NCBI GenBank assembly: GCA_005406025.1
Contig: BGZK01002012.1
Span: 22,289-86,288, forward strand
Length of the DNA: 64,000 nt
Direction of reading: 5' to 3'
Source: Eumeta japonica
Taxonomy: Eukaryota; Arthropoda; Insecta; Lepidoptera; Psychidae
Of this stretch, positions 46,731 to 59,754 are shown piece by piece. Both the position numbers and the translations under genes were made by a program. The notes beneath the pieces were generated by a model, which ran no database searches, was not told where the DNA came from, and saw only the letters and a list, made by a program, of their open reading frames with translations. How positions within the stretch are numbered: position 1 is the first letter of the stretch; every line of letters starts with the position of its first letter.

Positions 46731-48571
46731 CACATCAATTTTAAATTCAGAAGAAACAAACAACACCAACACAATACTGGAAACAAAAAACAGAATAGAA
46801 ACAACAAACAATACTACAACAAAACCAAATTCCCCAATCCGGCTGGTCCCCGTGGGAGAACGACCACCACCCTCCATCAAACAACGTAAGAAATGCACAC
46901 CAACTAAAATCTGCACATACAATGTGCGTTCTCTGTCAACAAGAGAAAGACTACTAGAGCTAGAAAACGCTATAGAAAATATTGAATGGGACATCATAGG
47001 ACTGGCGGAAGTCAGAAGAATGGGACAAGCAATAGAAGAACATGAAAATTATATCCTATGTTACATCGGAGAAACAGTAGGCCTGCATGGTGTAGGCTTC
47101 CTGATAAAGAAAAAGTACAAAAATAATATAGTAAATTTTATAGGAAAATCTGAAAGATTAGCAATATTAAAACTCAAATTTGGGAAACTGTCACTCACCA
47201 TAATCCAAATATATGCACCAACCGAAGGCTCAAGCGAAGAAGAAATCAACAAGTTCTATAAAGACCTAAAACTAGCCCAAGAGCAATCAGACACGCATCT
47301 TATGGTGATAGGTGATTTCAACGCTACAGACAGAAGAAAACATGATAACAGGCAAATATGGATGTGGGAAAAGAAATAAAAGAGGTGAACGCCTTATACA
47401 ACATGCTAATGAACACAAGCTATCAGTAATGAACACATTTTTAAAAGAAACTGTCTCGCCGATGGACTTGGCAATCTCCCAACCAGAGAATAAGAAACGA
47501 AATTGACTATGTCTTGACCAACGTTCCAAAATGCGTAACAAACGTAGAAATATTTAACCAAGTTAACTTCCCATCAAACCACAGAATGCTCAGATTCCCG
47601 TTAACATTAGAAACACCCAAAATCAGCCGAAAATCTTTCAAACCCTCAACAAGCCTACTCAAGACTCTCGAAGAAAAGATATCTACATTCAAACTTAAAA
47701 ACAACTCAGAAACACTCAAAGAAATGCTAGAGACCAAAATGATGCACAAACTATAGCCAACAAACTGGAACAGGTAATAACAAAAGCCTGTATTGGAAAA
47801 CAAGAAAAAACCCCAAACTAAAAATATTGACAAAAGAAACCATAGACCTGATATCCAGACGCGGAAAGCTACTGTCACTAAAAAGAGAACAAAAGAAGAG
47901 AAATACGAACTAAAACAACTATTTAAGAAAACAAATAAAGCTATCAGAGAAGACCACAACGCACACAGAAGGAAAATCATAGAAAAAACCTCACAGCATT
48001 CCGTAGTTCAAAGCGGGCAAATAAGGAACTATCTACCCATATGTCATGGATCCAGAGCCTAAATGATGCTGGCAATAAAGAAACTTCAACCAGGAAAGAT
48101 GTCCATAAATGCGCCTATGAATTCTATAAAAGCTATACAGAAAGCCCCAGTGAAACCAGTCGAAAACGAAAGAAGGCATGTGGGAATAGAAGACAATCAA
48201 CAAACGCAAGAAATAATAGATCCAATAAGCGAGACAGAAGTACAGCGACACATCAAGGCATTGAAAACGAACAAAGCCCAGGTCCAGATAACTTGATCAA
48301 CGAAACACTTAAAATCGGTGCTCCGCTATTGATTCCATATTTAAAATTACTCTTCAACGAAGTGGTGGAATCCGAACAAGTACCAGACCAATGGCGTCTT
48401 TCACAAATAATACTACTGTACAAAAAAGGAAACCCACTAGAAGTAGGAAACTATAGACCCATCAGTCTGCTACCAAGCATATACAAACTGTTTTCATCAA
48501 TCTTGCTTAGTAGAATTGCACCACAAATCGACAAGAACCAACCAATCGAACAAGCAGGGTTCCGACCAAAC
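46663..48571 (+). pseudogene. RTE-like ORF2, endonuclease and start of reverse transcriptase
   Basis: Overlaps the end of ORF1. The apurinic-like endonuclease starts near 46905: ICTYNVRSL, WDIIGLAEVRR (catalytic Glu), HGVGFLI, IQIYAPTE, LMVIGDFNA (catalytic Asp/Asn). Between 47318 and 47345 the frame shifts to GKYGCGKRNKRGERL, then near 47460 to WQSPNQRIRNEIDYVLTN and FPSNHRM; the last is the SDHR-type motif with Asp changed to Asn. A linker (KQLFKKTNKAIREDHNAHRR) leads into RT N-terminal blocks from 48040: SPGPDNLINETLKIG, WRLSQIILLYKKGNPL, GNYRPISLLPS, QAGFRP. Homology ends exactly at the target-site duplication at 48572. Confidence 0.85.
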
Positions 48572-48582
48572 TATGAAATCAT
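48572..48582 (+). repeat. Target-site duplication, right copy
   Basis: TATGAAATCAT, identical to 45121-45131, immediately after the point where RT homology is lost. Confidence 0.8.
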
Positions 48583-50855
48583 AACTAATTGGAAATATTG
48601 AATTGGAAAAAAATTACATACAATTCGATTATCAATAAAATGTTTTCCTGTATGTATATATCATAATATTTGAAACTATATTTGTATTTTTGTCTCTGGC
48701 CGATCAAAGAAGCTGAAAATGCTTGAGATTTATATATCAAATAAATAAACTTTTAGCAATAACTGAAAAATTGTTAGTCACAAACAAGTTATTAATAGTA
48801 CAATGATTAGAATCACAAATATAAAATTAAAACAACAAGTTTTATAAAACTATGCGAAACAAAAGGAAACTACTAAATTTATAAAAGCAAATAATAAAAA
48901 TATGATAATAAGGGAATTTGCACAATCTATCAACAAATTTATAGAAAGTGCCCATATAGAATTTAGATATATTTAATTCGAACGAAGATAGCAATATCAT
49001 TCACTATATTAATGCGTAAACTACCAGTATAACTGTAAACATTTATATAGTTATATCACATAGGTGATAATTATTACCATTGTCTCACCACATATCTATC
49101 ATATACGATGATCCCGTCAAAACATTCACCGCCGATTATATATTGTATGCCGCAGAGCCTTAACACGACCGTATGAAATCCACCCCTCCTCCATATTTGA
49201 TAATCCCTGCCATTTGGAGACTAACGAAATAATGTGGAAATGACGTCAGTAAATCGTGATCCCTGCGGATTTATAGGAAATCCGCGCTTGCGCCGGCCCG
49301 TCAGCAGATATATCGCGGTTTAGATTTCTTCGGAACGTTGCACCGGGATTTAAAGCGGAAGGGACAATATGGCGACGCCTGATGATCCCATTGGCTTATC
49401 ATTGCGATGGTAATACGAAACGATACATTTTAAGAATCATCATAGTTTCTGGTATAATCGCTTTCGCATCTTGTTAAAGTAGTTCTCGTAGCGCAGTATA
49501 GTTCAAAATTATTCCGACCCATAGGTGCTGGTACTGCGTGGAGAGTTAAGGTCAATCGTAAATAAATATACTGTAGGTAGAGTCAGCGGTGAGCATATTA
49601 ATACCTGGCGATAAAGCGAATGAGACCATCAAAAAGTACGTATTAATTCTGTGGGAATATTTTTCTGTAAATATTATACGCATCAAATTTTTTTTTAACG
49701 ATTAAGATAATAATATTTGTCCATTTTTAAGTATAGTAAACATATGTATTTCATTCGTAGCATATTTTTGAGACGTCGAAATTGAAGGTTTCTTGCTGAA
49801 ATATTAAACTTTTACAAAATAATATACTTGAAAAATTTTGAAACTGAATTCAAAAACAACTGATCAGTTGCTTTTGGAATCAGTTTCAGCTAAGTTAAAT
49901 CAGAAACAGTAATGTCTTGTTAGAAGAAGATCTCCTGTTTGACACAATATTTAACGTTTCATATTCATGTTTATAGATTATACGTTCTTTTGCCTTGCTT
50001 TAGCTGGAACCGACTCTAAAAACATATAATTGTATGTTTTTAAAATCCGTTTAAATTATTATTTAACTATGTTTTTGTAGGCGGTTTTATTTATTTTTTT
50101 TTTCATTATTTTTGACGTTTTTACTCATCGAATAATTATTATCGATTAATCTATGGTTAACAAAATTGGCCCTGTATCATCTTTAATTTGGTACTGAACA
50201 AGCGGAAAAGCAGAAACGAAACAAATTTATTGTTGATTGGTAATAATTCCAGAATCCGTACGATCTTAGTTGGAGTTCAAATACCAAATTATTCTCATAT
50301 AAAATATTTTCTTATCTTTATATAACAAAAGTCTTACAATTCATACATATGACATTTTCATTTGCTTCCACATTAAATTAATTCACCCAATTTCTATTGT
50401 CACCGCCAGTCTTTGGATGTGTTCTTGCTAAAATTGTCACTTTGGAATTATTTATATAAACGAATAAAAATATATAGGTAGATTTGTTGGTATTTAATTT
50501 TACCTATACTAGATTCTACTGCCAATGAAGTGTAATTGCTGACGACAAATCGCAGTATTATCCCCTAACCACTAACCGTTAGGGAGTGCCGTGGCATCTA
50601 TCATCAACTTGCTAGCGCGAGATGATAACTACAAGACAAAAAAACTTTACTTACTATGATACCGGCCAATAGCATATCGTACCATGTTCAGTGTAGGGTT
50701 TCGTAGCCGTTACTACAAAGAAAATAGATGTAAAATCTAAGTCATTTCACCTTTCTTCATATTTCTATCATAAATTAAGTATAAATATTCATCTAAACTA
50801 GAGAAACAGGTTGTCGACAATGACTATGGTATTAGTGTAAGCTGAAGTCTAAAGA
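48583..50855. other. AT-rich noncoding DNA around a candidate regulatory island
   Basis: No gene. The island at 49090-49400 is listed. Around 50515-50640 'cgcagtattatcccctaacc' and 'actaaccgttagggagtgcc' form a small inverted motif. Otherwise nothing recognised. Confidence 0.4.
49090..49400. promoter_or_regulatory. Composition island with CRE-like site and hairpin
   Basis: Balanced-GC text between AT-rich flanks. It holds 'ggaaatgacgtcagtaaatc' (full CRE TGACGTCA), 'tgcggatttataggaaatcc' (TTTATAGG, similar to Abd-B/Cdx-type sites), a perfect 8-bp hairpin (49265-49272 with 49278-49285), and 'ttgcaccgggatttaaagcg'. No long frame crosses it and it is not repeated elsewhere in the window. Enhancer-like function is inference. 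Confidence 0.35.
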
Positions 50856-51385
50856 GCGTATGTTCATTGTATTTACGTCTTTTTTTGAAAAGTGCAGTTT
50901 TTCGGCAATAACTCAAAAACGGTATATCCAATAATCTTGAAAATCACTTTCATTGAAAGTATGTTATCTTTATATTTTTTGAAAATACGGCTTAAGAAGT
51001 AAGTGGAGGGACACAATTCATGCTGCTTTCTGAGCGATTATTTCTAAAAATATTCATTTAATAATAAAAACTGTTAAAAAACCTAAAAAAGGTTTTAAAG
51101 GACTGTCTAAATATGTGCCACATGTTGCCGTTTACTGAGAAAAAATATTATCAGTATCTGTTACATGTATGGAGTGCCCCGTGGAAATATTTATTTTTCT
51201 TATTTAAGTATCAAACTGGAGAACGGATTAAACAAGACACCTATACCCCAAATTTTATCGATATAAATCTTTCAGTTTTTGTGTTTTGAGTAAAATGCTC
51301 GTGACCTACGAACGTGCGGACTGCCATGACAAAGCTTGAATGGGCGCTTTTTGTCATTTTGACTCGTGACCCCAAGAAAGAGCTC
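50856..51385 (+). repeat. ~530-bp dispersed repeat, copy 2
   Basis: Same block order as 30127-30670 ('gaaaagtgcagtttttcggc', 'aataactcaaaaacggtata', 'gggacacaattcatgctgct', 'tgttacatgtatggagtgcc', 'gtgacctacgaacgtgcgga'). Divergence between the copies is high, indicating age. Confidence 0.7.
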
Positions 51386-54300
51386 AAACATACTAGAGGT
51401 GCCTATAATATTTGAGGGTATCTCTCGCATTTCTTGGGATGCCATTATCAGATCCTGACTTGGTGACTATGGGGTAACCTCGGCAGTATACTCTTTCAAA
51501 CCATAAAAAAATAATAATTTTCGAAATTTGTTCAGAATTGACAAAATTATAGCTGAGTATTTCTGGTGGGCATCTGTGGTCTTCTTCATCAGTTTCACGT
51601 CACTAAATCATACTTTATAAATGTAAATGCTTGATTTATAGTTTTAAACAAAATGGCTGTATGTTTACGTATAATATATAAAGATGTCCCTCAATTTCAA
51701 CCTCATTATCAGAAATATATTTTAGGAAAAATGGGACCAATTAGGAAGTATATCCTTCCAAATAAAAAGAATTTTCCAAATCGGTTTATAAATGACGGGT
51801 TTCTAAGGTACCGAATATATAAAAAAAATGCAGACGAATAGAGAACCTCGTATTTTTCTTTTGAAATGGTTAAAAACAACCCAAAATATGCATAAACTTT
51901 AATTTCACGAGGCCGAAAACTTTCAACTGAATCCAAATTTCAAGGCCGTTCAGATAATAATATCCTCAAAGAGCACACGATATTCCAAAACCTTCTACAA
52001 AACTACCTCTAGGCTGGCAACATCTTAAATAAAATTGTTTTCTTGGTATTATTATTTCTTATTTAAATATGAAAAATTTCATTCCACCTTATGCAATACA
52101 ATCATAAAAACGTAATGAACCCCATCAAAAAGCTCCCTATGAGTTTGCCTTCGCTCCACGATGGATGTTTCTAAGCAGACAATGACGGTGATAGAATTTG
52201 AACTAAGCTTAGCAAATAATAAATAAAGCAATTATACCCTTACATGAAAAAATATAAAAAAGGAAAAAAATAAGTATTAAGTTACATCTTTCCTCTTTTC
52301 CGCGTACGTATAATATTATGTTCAATATTTATAACAATGTATTATTTTAAATTTTACTTTTGTAACAAAGTAAAAAAAACCAAAGACAAATCAAAGATTG
52401 AAAGCAAATAAATAAAAATCGTAATTATATCTATCCAAAGATGACCTTTTTATGTTTGTATAAATATACAGACATGCTGACGTCTTGTTAACATTTCATA
52501 GAATAATTCATTAATATTTCGTAATTTATTTTACGAATCCAATTCTAATTAATTATTATCATTGCTAGCAAAAAATTTAATAAAAAACGTAACAATTGTA
52601 ATAATTTCAGTATAATATTTTAGTTTTATATATAATAGCTTCAAAACATAGAAGTAATAAATCTTTATAACTTCAAAGTGTACATCAAAAATAAGGTATT
52701 CATTTTTTTTTATTTATATTTTTAACGACAAAGATATAAGAAATTTAAAGGATGTACAGTAGAAATAAAATTTAGCAATTTCAAAATTCCATCAATGCCA
52801 TCAATAAAACTTCAAGAAAATATTTTTTTCACTATTAACATTTTTTCAAATACCAGTACGGTGTGTATTTTCACATTGACGTTCGTACTCTTCAAATAAA
52901 TTGCAAGTGCGAAATGTCGACATATTTTTATGGGTACTCGTTTCAAAAATATCGACATTTCGGCATTCTTATCGATCACATCGATATTATACCATGACAT
53001 CTTCGCAAGAATGCAACTCAATTCTTTGAACATTGTGTATAAAACAGGTAGTTTAGGTTTTATGGGAATTGAATTTCGGAACAAATTTTTTCAGGAGAGA
53101 AAGTAAATGAAAGCATTTTATTTAAGTGCAAATGTTAACAAAATTTGGCTCATTTTATTCAAAAAAAAAAAGAACTTAAAATAGTATATATTTAATACTC
53201 TCAAGACAATAAATTAGTGGATATGTGTAACGTTTGCTCTTTAAATGCATTAATATTTTTTTCATGTAAAATGCATAAAATACACGATTATCATCAAATT
53301 TATTTCCTTATCCGTTTTGAACAATTCAAAAAAGCATAACAGTTTCACTTTTATTACAACAATATATTCACAACGATCCTTTGAAACCATCGAAATTTAA
53401 GTGACTAATCAATAAGTAATTTTAGCTTTTAAAGAACAAAGGAAAAAAAATGTATTTTGCTCCATCGATAAAAGAAAAGTTAAAAGAAAAAGAGTGGCAC
53501 TCCTGGAGTGCCGACAAAAGTGAAAACTTGAACAATTACGTATATATTTTTTGAATCGTCAGGAAATATTTTTATATCGTCAGAAAATATTTTATTGTGC
53601 AGGATATACTTTTAATTGATATGTTTTTTTTATTAATTGATAAACTATTACTATGAAAATTGCGATCTATTGCTTAAAACGTAAATTTATGAAATATATA
53701 TACAATACAAATAGTTCCAACCTGAATATATATTTATGTAGTACGTACATATACTATATATGTTTATATTATATATAGTACTATTATCAATGTGTTTCAA
53801 CCTAAACTCAACTTTAATGTAAACGTCGTATAAATGGGACCAAAATATGCACATACTTATTATATACAGAGGTAACGGTAACAGTGTCGCGAATTCAATA
53901 GATTTTCCCATCTCAAAAAAATGCCCAACGCGCCCGAAGAAGTTTTCGCTTCAAAAACACGTATTCCAACAACCGAAAAATCATATTTTTCCTGAAGGGC
54001 ACTTTTTTTTCCCTAAAAGCAATCACCCACTACATTCATGTTTTCCCCGTGCGTATACAGCTACACACGCTCCGTGCGGTTTCGTACAATGGGCTTGGAA
54101 GGCCTTTTATCGTCGAATGTGTCTATACAAGTCGTACAATGCCTTTCTCCCTTGACACCCATCGCCATAGAAATACCAAGGTGTTGACCCGACCGATACA
54201 GTTCCCTAAGGGTTAAATATATATGTTCTATAGACCACATTATGTATTATGAGTACCTATTAAATATATCGGTCATCACACGAAACGAATGTCGTTAACG

Positions 54301-55631
54301 CCACACTGGGCAGCCGTATTGGCTTACGTGATACGATACTAGCCGATCTGGAAAGATTTTGGGGTAGGCTTTGTCGATGTTTTAATATATTGCGGCCTTT
54401 ATGCTACCAAACAGTGCAAGGCACACTATGTTTCTTTGGCTAATAACGATATTTATTGCTGCAATTACTGTAAAATTGGCAGGCAAGATTTATGCTATAA
54501 ATAAGTTTATTATTTCAATATAGTCTGTTATTGAATTTCCTGAAAATGTAATTTTTTGAAGTGATACTCCTTTTGGGACGGTGTGAATTGGATTTTATGA
54601 AACGAAAATGTGTAGCATAAAAGGGATAGCTATAAGTGTATATGTAGGTTTTAGGCTTGGAGAAAGTGAGATAGAACGCGTTTCTATATAGTTTCCCTAT
54701 CCTTCGTCTCCTCTTTATGCGATGGTTCGTAGCGGTCTACACCCCCACAGTTCTACCGTCGTATGCGGACCCGTACACGGCCTTGGCATACCACGGAGAC
54801 TAGACTCCATGCTGTATACTATATTCTTAATCTACTCGAAATATATACAATGAGAGGGAGAAAGAGACAGAGAAACGCTGAAATCTATATCACATTATTT
54901 TATATTGAATCGAATCTATCTTTACTAAAATGTTACTTTAAGTAATAAAAAAATAATCGATCAATCGCACTTTCTCTCTCTTTCTCTCTGTTTACCACCT
55001 CCATAGTGTATATACCTCACTATCTTAAAAATTAACCAGAATATATAGTTTCACTTCTACCGAGTGTGAACTTATACTCGAGTTTTTTTGTAATTTAACA
55101 CGAAATAAAGTATATTGCACCTATATTTTTTTGTGAATTAGTAATATATATAAATATAAGAGAATTAATAAACTCGATTATTGGATTACATTAAAAAATA
55201 TACTAAGTTACGGAACCAAAGTTTTCGCCTTTATTAAAATAATATTATTCACATGAAATAAATAAAATAAAAATAACAATATTTCAATTGTATACATAGT
55301 CAGAATAGTTCATGAAAAATCCATTCTTAACGAATGCTAACATTTCAAAGGGTGTCTAGTAGGTATCTACCGACCGCCTAACCCACGTAGGCAGACAGAC
55401 CCCTTTATATTATATAATATGGACTGTCTGAGTTACTTAATGTATGCGTTCGTAAGTGTCAGATCGCCCGTGAAAAAAAAAATAACGGTGGCGATTAATC
55501 AAGATGACAAATGCTTCGGAGGCCCGGCCCCTCGTGAGGAGTGAGCTCTCACCAAATTATCTGGAAGAGTGTAATCTTTTAGCGCGAAATATCGGATTTC
55601 GTTTTAGGGCACCGTTATGCACGCACAAAAC
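51386..55631. other. AT-rich noncoding DNA
   Basis: 53496-53512 is a perfect palindrome (GGCACTCC, T, GGAGTGCC). 53920-54190 and 54290-54420 are less AT-rich ('gctacacacgctccgtgcgg', 'cacactgggcagccgtattg') and may be regulatory islands; a 102-codon plus frame at 53847-54155 covers the first but shows no domain. No recognised transposon. Confidence 0.4.

Positions 55632-55685
<54 letters not shown>
55632..55685. repeat. (CT)n(TA)n compound microsatellite
   Basis: A short CT run passes directly into about 22 TA units. Confidence 0.9.
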
Positions 55686-55692
<7 letters not shown>

Positions 55693-55859
55693 AACAGTCT
55701 AGCTCTATATCTTCTCGTTCTGTGCCTAAATAGTTTTCAATCCAATCTCCGTTGGAGTCTTGATTTCGTATCGCTCAGTCACCCCAATTGTTAGACACAT
55801 CTCCCGCAACCTTTCTGTTTCGGATCGAGAAACTCTATAACGGTTCAGAACTTAAGCCC

Positions 55860-56010
55860 TCCACGCCTAGTACGTATTAGGTTGTCGGCGGTGCGATGGC
55901 GAAATCCGGGGTCGACAGCTAGTAGTGCCCTCGAAGGCGCAGCTCGAGCGGCCAGCATTGAACCTGGTACCTTCTGATGCGGAAACAAATCTGACAACTA
56001 TTGAGCAGCC
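55860..56010 (-). repeat. SINE-like fragment, minus
   Basis: Minus strand has box B-like GGTACCAGGTTCAATGCTGG (plus about 55954-55973) and head text from 'tgctcaatagttgtcagatt'. Neighbouring 'gtcgacagctagtagtgccc' may be body. Confidence 0.4.
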
Positions 56011-59000
56011 ATAGATAATTTCCATTATTCTATTCTTTATATGAAATTTTTATCCTTTAATAGTAATTTGATTCAGATACTATCATAAGAATATCATATA
56101 TATTCAATGATGGGTTTCCTATAATATGATAGTACAGCTATAATTGAATAATCCTTAATGTATGTGTGCAGAGAAAAGTTGTGTATTTAGTGTTGTTAAT
56201 TAATATGTAAATATGACTATATCAAATTTAAATAAAAAATATAATAATGAAAGAAAAAAGAATTGTTTTTATATGTTTATACTTATATTATTGCTTTTCG
56301 TTTTGTTTTTTCCTCTATCGCAGAATAATCGACTCTTTATTAATATGGTTTTAACAAACCGTCGGTTCACTTAATGACTGTTGTACATTATCGGTTAACT
56401 TTAAATTCAAAGTCTTACATCTGTTTTCGCGATATTAGGAAATATTTAATTAATAAAATAAACCAGAATAATAGAATAAAACAAAAAATACTAGATATGT
56501 TAAAAAAATAAAGAAAAACAAGAAATTTTGTTATTCTACTTCGAAATATACATCTTAAATACTGTTGCTCAGTACTTCTTAATGAAACGGTCCGTATAAT
56601 TAGTTAATTACTGTTAAGCGAAATAATAAGTAACGTAACTTATTAAGTACGCCCACCAAGTTCTATGCTGAAACCGTTGTGAATAATTTATTATTTTCAA
56701 AGCTTCAATAATAAATGCCTTCCCCGAGGAACTATTAACCTTAATTTAATCTCACCCAAAGCCTGTTATTTATTTTATTCGGCGAGGTAAAATATATTGT
56801 ATACTGTTTTAACAGGGGCGAAATACACGGCTGAAGGCACCAATTTATCGCAAACACATCTACAGTACTCTCCGAGGTACTGGGATAATATGATAAATAG
56901 GCGCCTATCGGCAGCGGCGACGACTTCTATAGTCGAGATAACACGAGGTGCTTGCTTCATATGCGAGATGTTCCAAATTATATTCTCGATCGAGCAACAT
57001 ATACAGTATTATGAATTGATTATCCTGGCTTATTGCCTGGGTTTTAGTGCTCGATTAGCGATCTCGGTGCGTACGTACACAGATATTCTAGCGTAAAACA
57101 AGTAACCTCGGATTGATGTATATACATTTTCTCAGACGTAGATTCTATGCCGCGCTTGAATATACAAGTTTTAGGGGCAGCCGCTCGCACCTTCGTACTC
57201 GTAGATTTTGTTTCCATGGGATTGAGTTATTTTACAGCAGTAAATATTTTGGCGTTTATAACACCTATTTCAGTATTCTCAATGGCGAATTTAATCGAGA
57301 TTCTATAAATTCCTTTCACACTTGTATTATTAATATTCTGTAATTGTGTCTGACCTTTTTACCTCTTCGGAACTAAACAGCTGAACAGATCATAAAGAGA
57401 TTTGAGACAGCAATAAGCCGAGACCTGGAAGATATAGGGGTTACTTTACTGCGATGAATTTTTTTACTGCGGTAACAAAATACACACAGTCGAAATCGTG
57501 TGCAATAATTAGTAGAATATATTGTTACATATACAAAATTTTATGTTCTTTTTCGCATCTCGGATTTTAAATTTTGGAAAAAAGTAATTACTGACAGTTC
57601 TACTATTCAACTATTTAAAAAATCTTTACAGAACTTCAAGATAAAAAATATTATAGTGTAGGTCAAGGCAAAAAGACAAAAAAATATAGTTTAGTAAAAA
57701 GTCGAAATATGTACTAGTTTTCATCGGAACGTTATCTAAATAACGCAACGTAGAGTGGGTCCGTGGGATAAAGGGAAGTTGATTCCGATATATCAGAAAA
57801 CGCGGCAAACCTAATAGCGACGTCTGCCCTCACGCGTCTGCCCTCGTTCGCGCCAGTACTTCACAGACCTAGATATTAACCGTTCTACTTTATTCGGCGA
57901 CGTTCGTATCTCGTCGCGTGGCCCTGCTGCCGGCGTCAACGCACCAATCGATGCTAATTTTACCTACAGTATTCCAGTATGGTTGAGGTTTATAGTTATT
58001 ACTACGGCCTCTGTGATCGAATCATGATATAATATAATGTCCAGCATTCACCAATAAACGGAATATCTATGACAATAAGATTTTTTTGAGTCCCAGCTGA
58101 CGACGTTTAACATACTGTACAGTACCGTACCGTACCGTACCATAAACAAACTAACAAGCAAGCTTACCCACCTATATTTATCTTCCGCTTCATTATATTA
58201 GTGTAGATTCGAAGGAAACTTTGGAATATTAATTTCATCTATTCCACAAATTGTCGCTCATTTAATTCATTTTGGACTTTTAAAAGTCTTAAGACAATCG
58301 AGGTATGCGGTAGGTTCATTGACTAAAATCACCAAAAAAAAAAGAAAACATTAATTCCGATGAAACATATCCCTTTTCCTGTCGACGCATATGATCAACT
58401 CGGCGACGCGAAAACGGAGGCCCGTTAATATATGAAGAAAAAGGGAAACGCTCACGACCTTGAGCTTAGCATCATAAACAGACATTGAAAAATTACCTCG
58501 GCCCGGTGATTGATGCTGGGAGTGATCGCCCTAAGCGATCCCGGACTCGGCGCCCTCGGCCAGCGCCGCGTGGAAAAATTGAAAAGCGATTTCGATGCCC
58601 CTGGACTGGCGTTGTGCGGTAGATCGTTAACTAACGAAGTGATTTTGTTTCTGCGCCACCTTCGCTCACCCTAGTTGGTGTTTGTCGAAAGAAATTTATG
58701 AAGTTCTCTATTTCTTTGAAAATGTGAAAAATGGACAAGGTAGTAAATACATGGCACTAATAAGACTATTTCAACACATCACTTTTATGTTCGTGACAAA
58801 ATATCAGCAGATATATCGTTTCTTTTTGAGTTTTAGGTTCCTGTACTTAAAGAAGACAAAACTAATCCTTATAGGATTACTATGTTGTCCGTCTATCTGT
58901 TAGTCAAGATCATTTTTTTTAGAAATCTTTAGAGGTATCAAGTTGAAATTAATATTATACTTAGGTCTGTGATTCCCTGGTTTTGAACAAGAATAAAGCT

Positions 59001-59032
59001 TCTTCGTTAACGCATTTCAAAAAAATATTAAG
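56011..59032. other. Noncoding DNA; island at 58.43-58.69 kb
   Basis: 56800-57230 is less AT-rich, with overlapping 99-, 76- and 61-codon frames but no recognised domain or consistent splice signals. 57820-57960 ('cacgcgtctgccctcgttcg', 'ctgctgccggcgtcaacgca') is GC-rich. A short (GTACC)4 run lies at 58122-58141. The rest is AT-rich. Confidence 0.4.
58430..58690. promoter_or_regulatory. GC island, candidate conserved element
   Basis: 'acctcggcccggtgattgat', 'gatcgccctaagcgatcccg', 'gactcggcgccctcggccag', 'cgccgcgtggaaaaattgaa', 'gcccctggactggcgttgtg' form a compact, non-repetitive island with a GATCGC/GCGATC dyad. No open frame spans it. Confidence 0.3.
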
Positions 59033-59200
59033 AAACGATTCACGTTGCAGGCCATCCCTAAAACTTCCAGCTATGATATTCATGCATATTTCTTTGAGTG
59101 AAAAATATAGTTGTCTATGAGTTTTTAAGCTACTCTAGCTCGAAAATTTGAAAAACGATTGACCCTACAGGCCATCCTTGAAACTTTTTACTAGTTTCGA
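59033..59200 (+). repeat. 120-base offset direct repeat
   Basis: 'aaacgattcacgttgcaggc' at 59033 recurs as 'aaacgattgaccctacaggc' at 59153, both followed by 'catcc.t.aaactt'. Part of an older dispersed repeat. Confidence 0.6.
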
Positions 59201-59413
59201 GCTGGAAGCGTTCAAAAATAAAACAGAAATGAATTATTCAAAAATAAATTTATAACCTTTTAATAATTAGAACGTTTATTTCGTCACAAGATTGTGAAGT
59301 AATACCAAGTAATTGAATAAAACATTTTTTTTTATTATTACTTTGAAATGAGTAAATAACATGAAATGACGTGGTGATGGATGAGACTGTCAACAATGTT
59401 CTGTGGTGATGGA

Positions 59414-59415
59414 AT

Positions 59416-59449
<34 letters not shown>

Positions 59450-59466
59450 TGTGTGTGTGTGTGTGT
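59414..59466. repeat. (GT)n microsatellite
   Basis: About 25 GT units with two interruptions. Minus-strand frames here give poly-(Thr-His) peptides and are artefacts. Confidence 0.9.
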
Positions 59467-59754
59467 AGTTGAGTGTCGACGAAAGGAAGAAAGATAAATG
59501 GATAGAGATATCGAAAGAAGAGTAAATGATGGTAATAAAATAGACAGGGCATAACTTGTTATTATGAATAGTAAAAGCACCACACAACAAGCATTTTTGG
59601 CTGTATATAATAGGGTCCTCATTTCTACGCTTATTTATGACAGTGAAAGTTAATTATAGTAGGAAAAAAATGAAGTAGAACCAATACGATCTCTACGTAA
59701 TACGTGTGTAGTGTCTCTGAAAGATAGATGCAAGAACAGTGATGTCAGAGAGCG

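Larger units (their letters stand above)
45132..48571 (-). mobile_element. RTE-like LINE with inverted 5' half (twin-primed structure)
   Basis: One 3.4-kb non-LTR retrotransposon. Its 3' half (RT palm to 3' UTR) reads on the minus strand from about 46310 down to 45132. Its 5' half (end of ORF1, endonuclease, start of RT) reads on the plus strand from about 46305 to 48571. The 5' half stops in RT at QAGFRPN; the 3' half resumes at about DQLIEKYKEFNKP, only a dozen or so codons later in related elements. The 3' end is an AATAAA-containing UTR closing in (TAA)n, as in RTE-clade elements. Identical 11-bp duplications flank the whole. In the minus-strand view this is 'inverted 5' segment, then sense 3' segment', as the twin-priming model predicts. 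The 5' end is truncated within ORF1. Frameshifts and stops show it is dead. Confidence 0.85.

Noticed and set aside
59250..59622. Thr/His-repeat frames on the minus strand
   Set aside because: Translation of the GT microsatellite.
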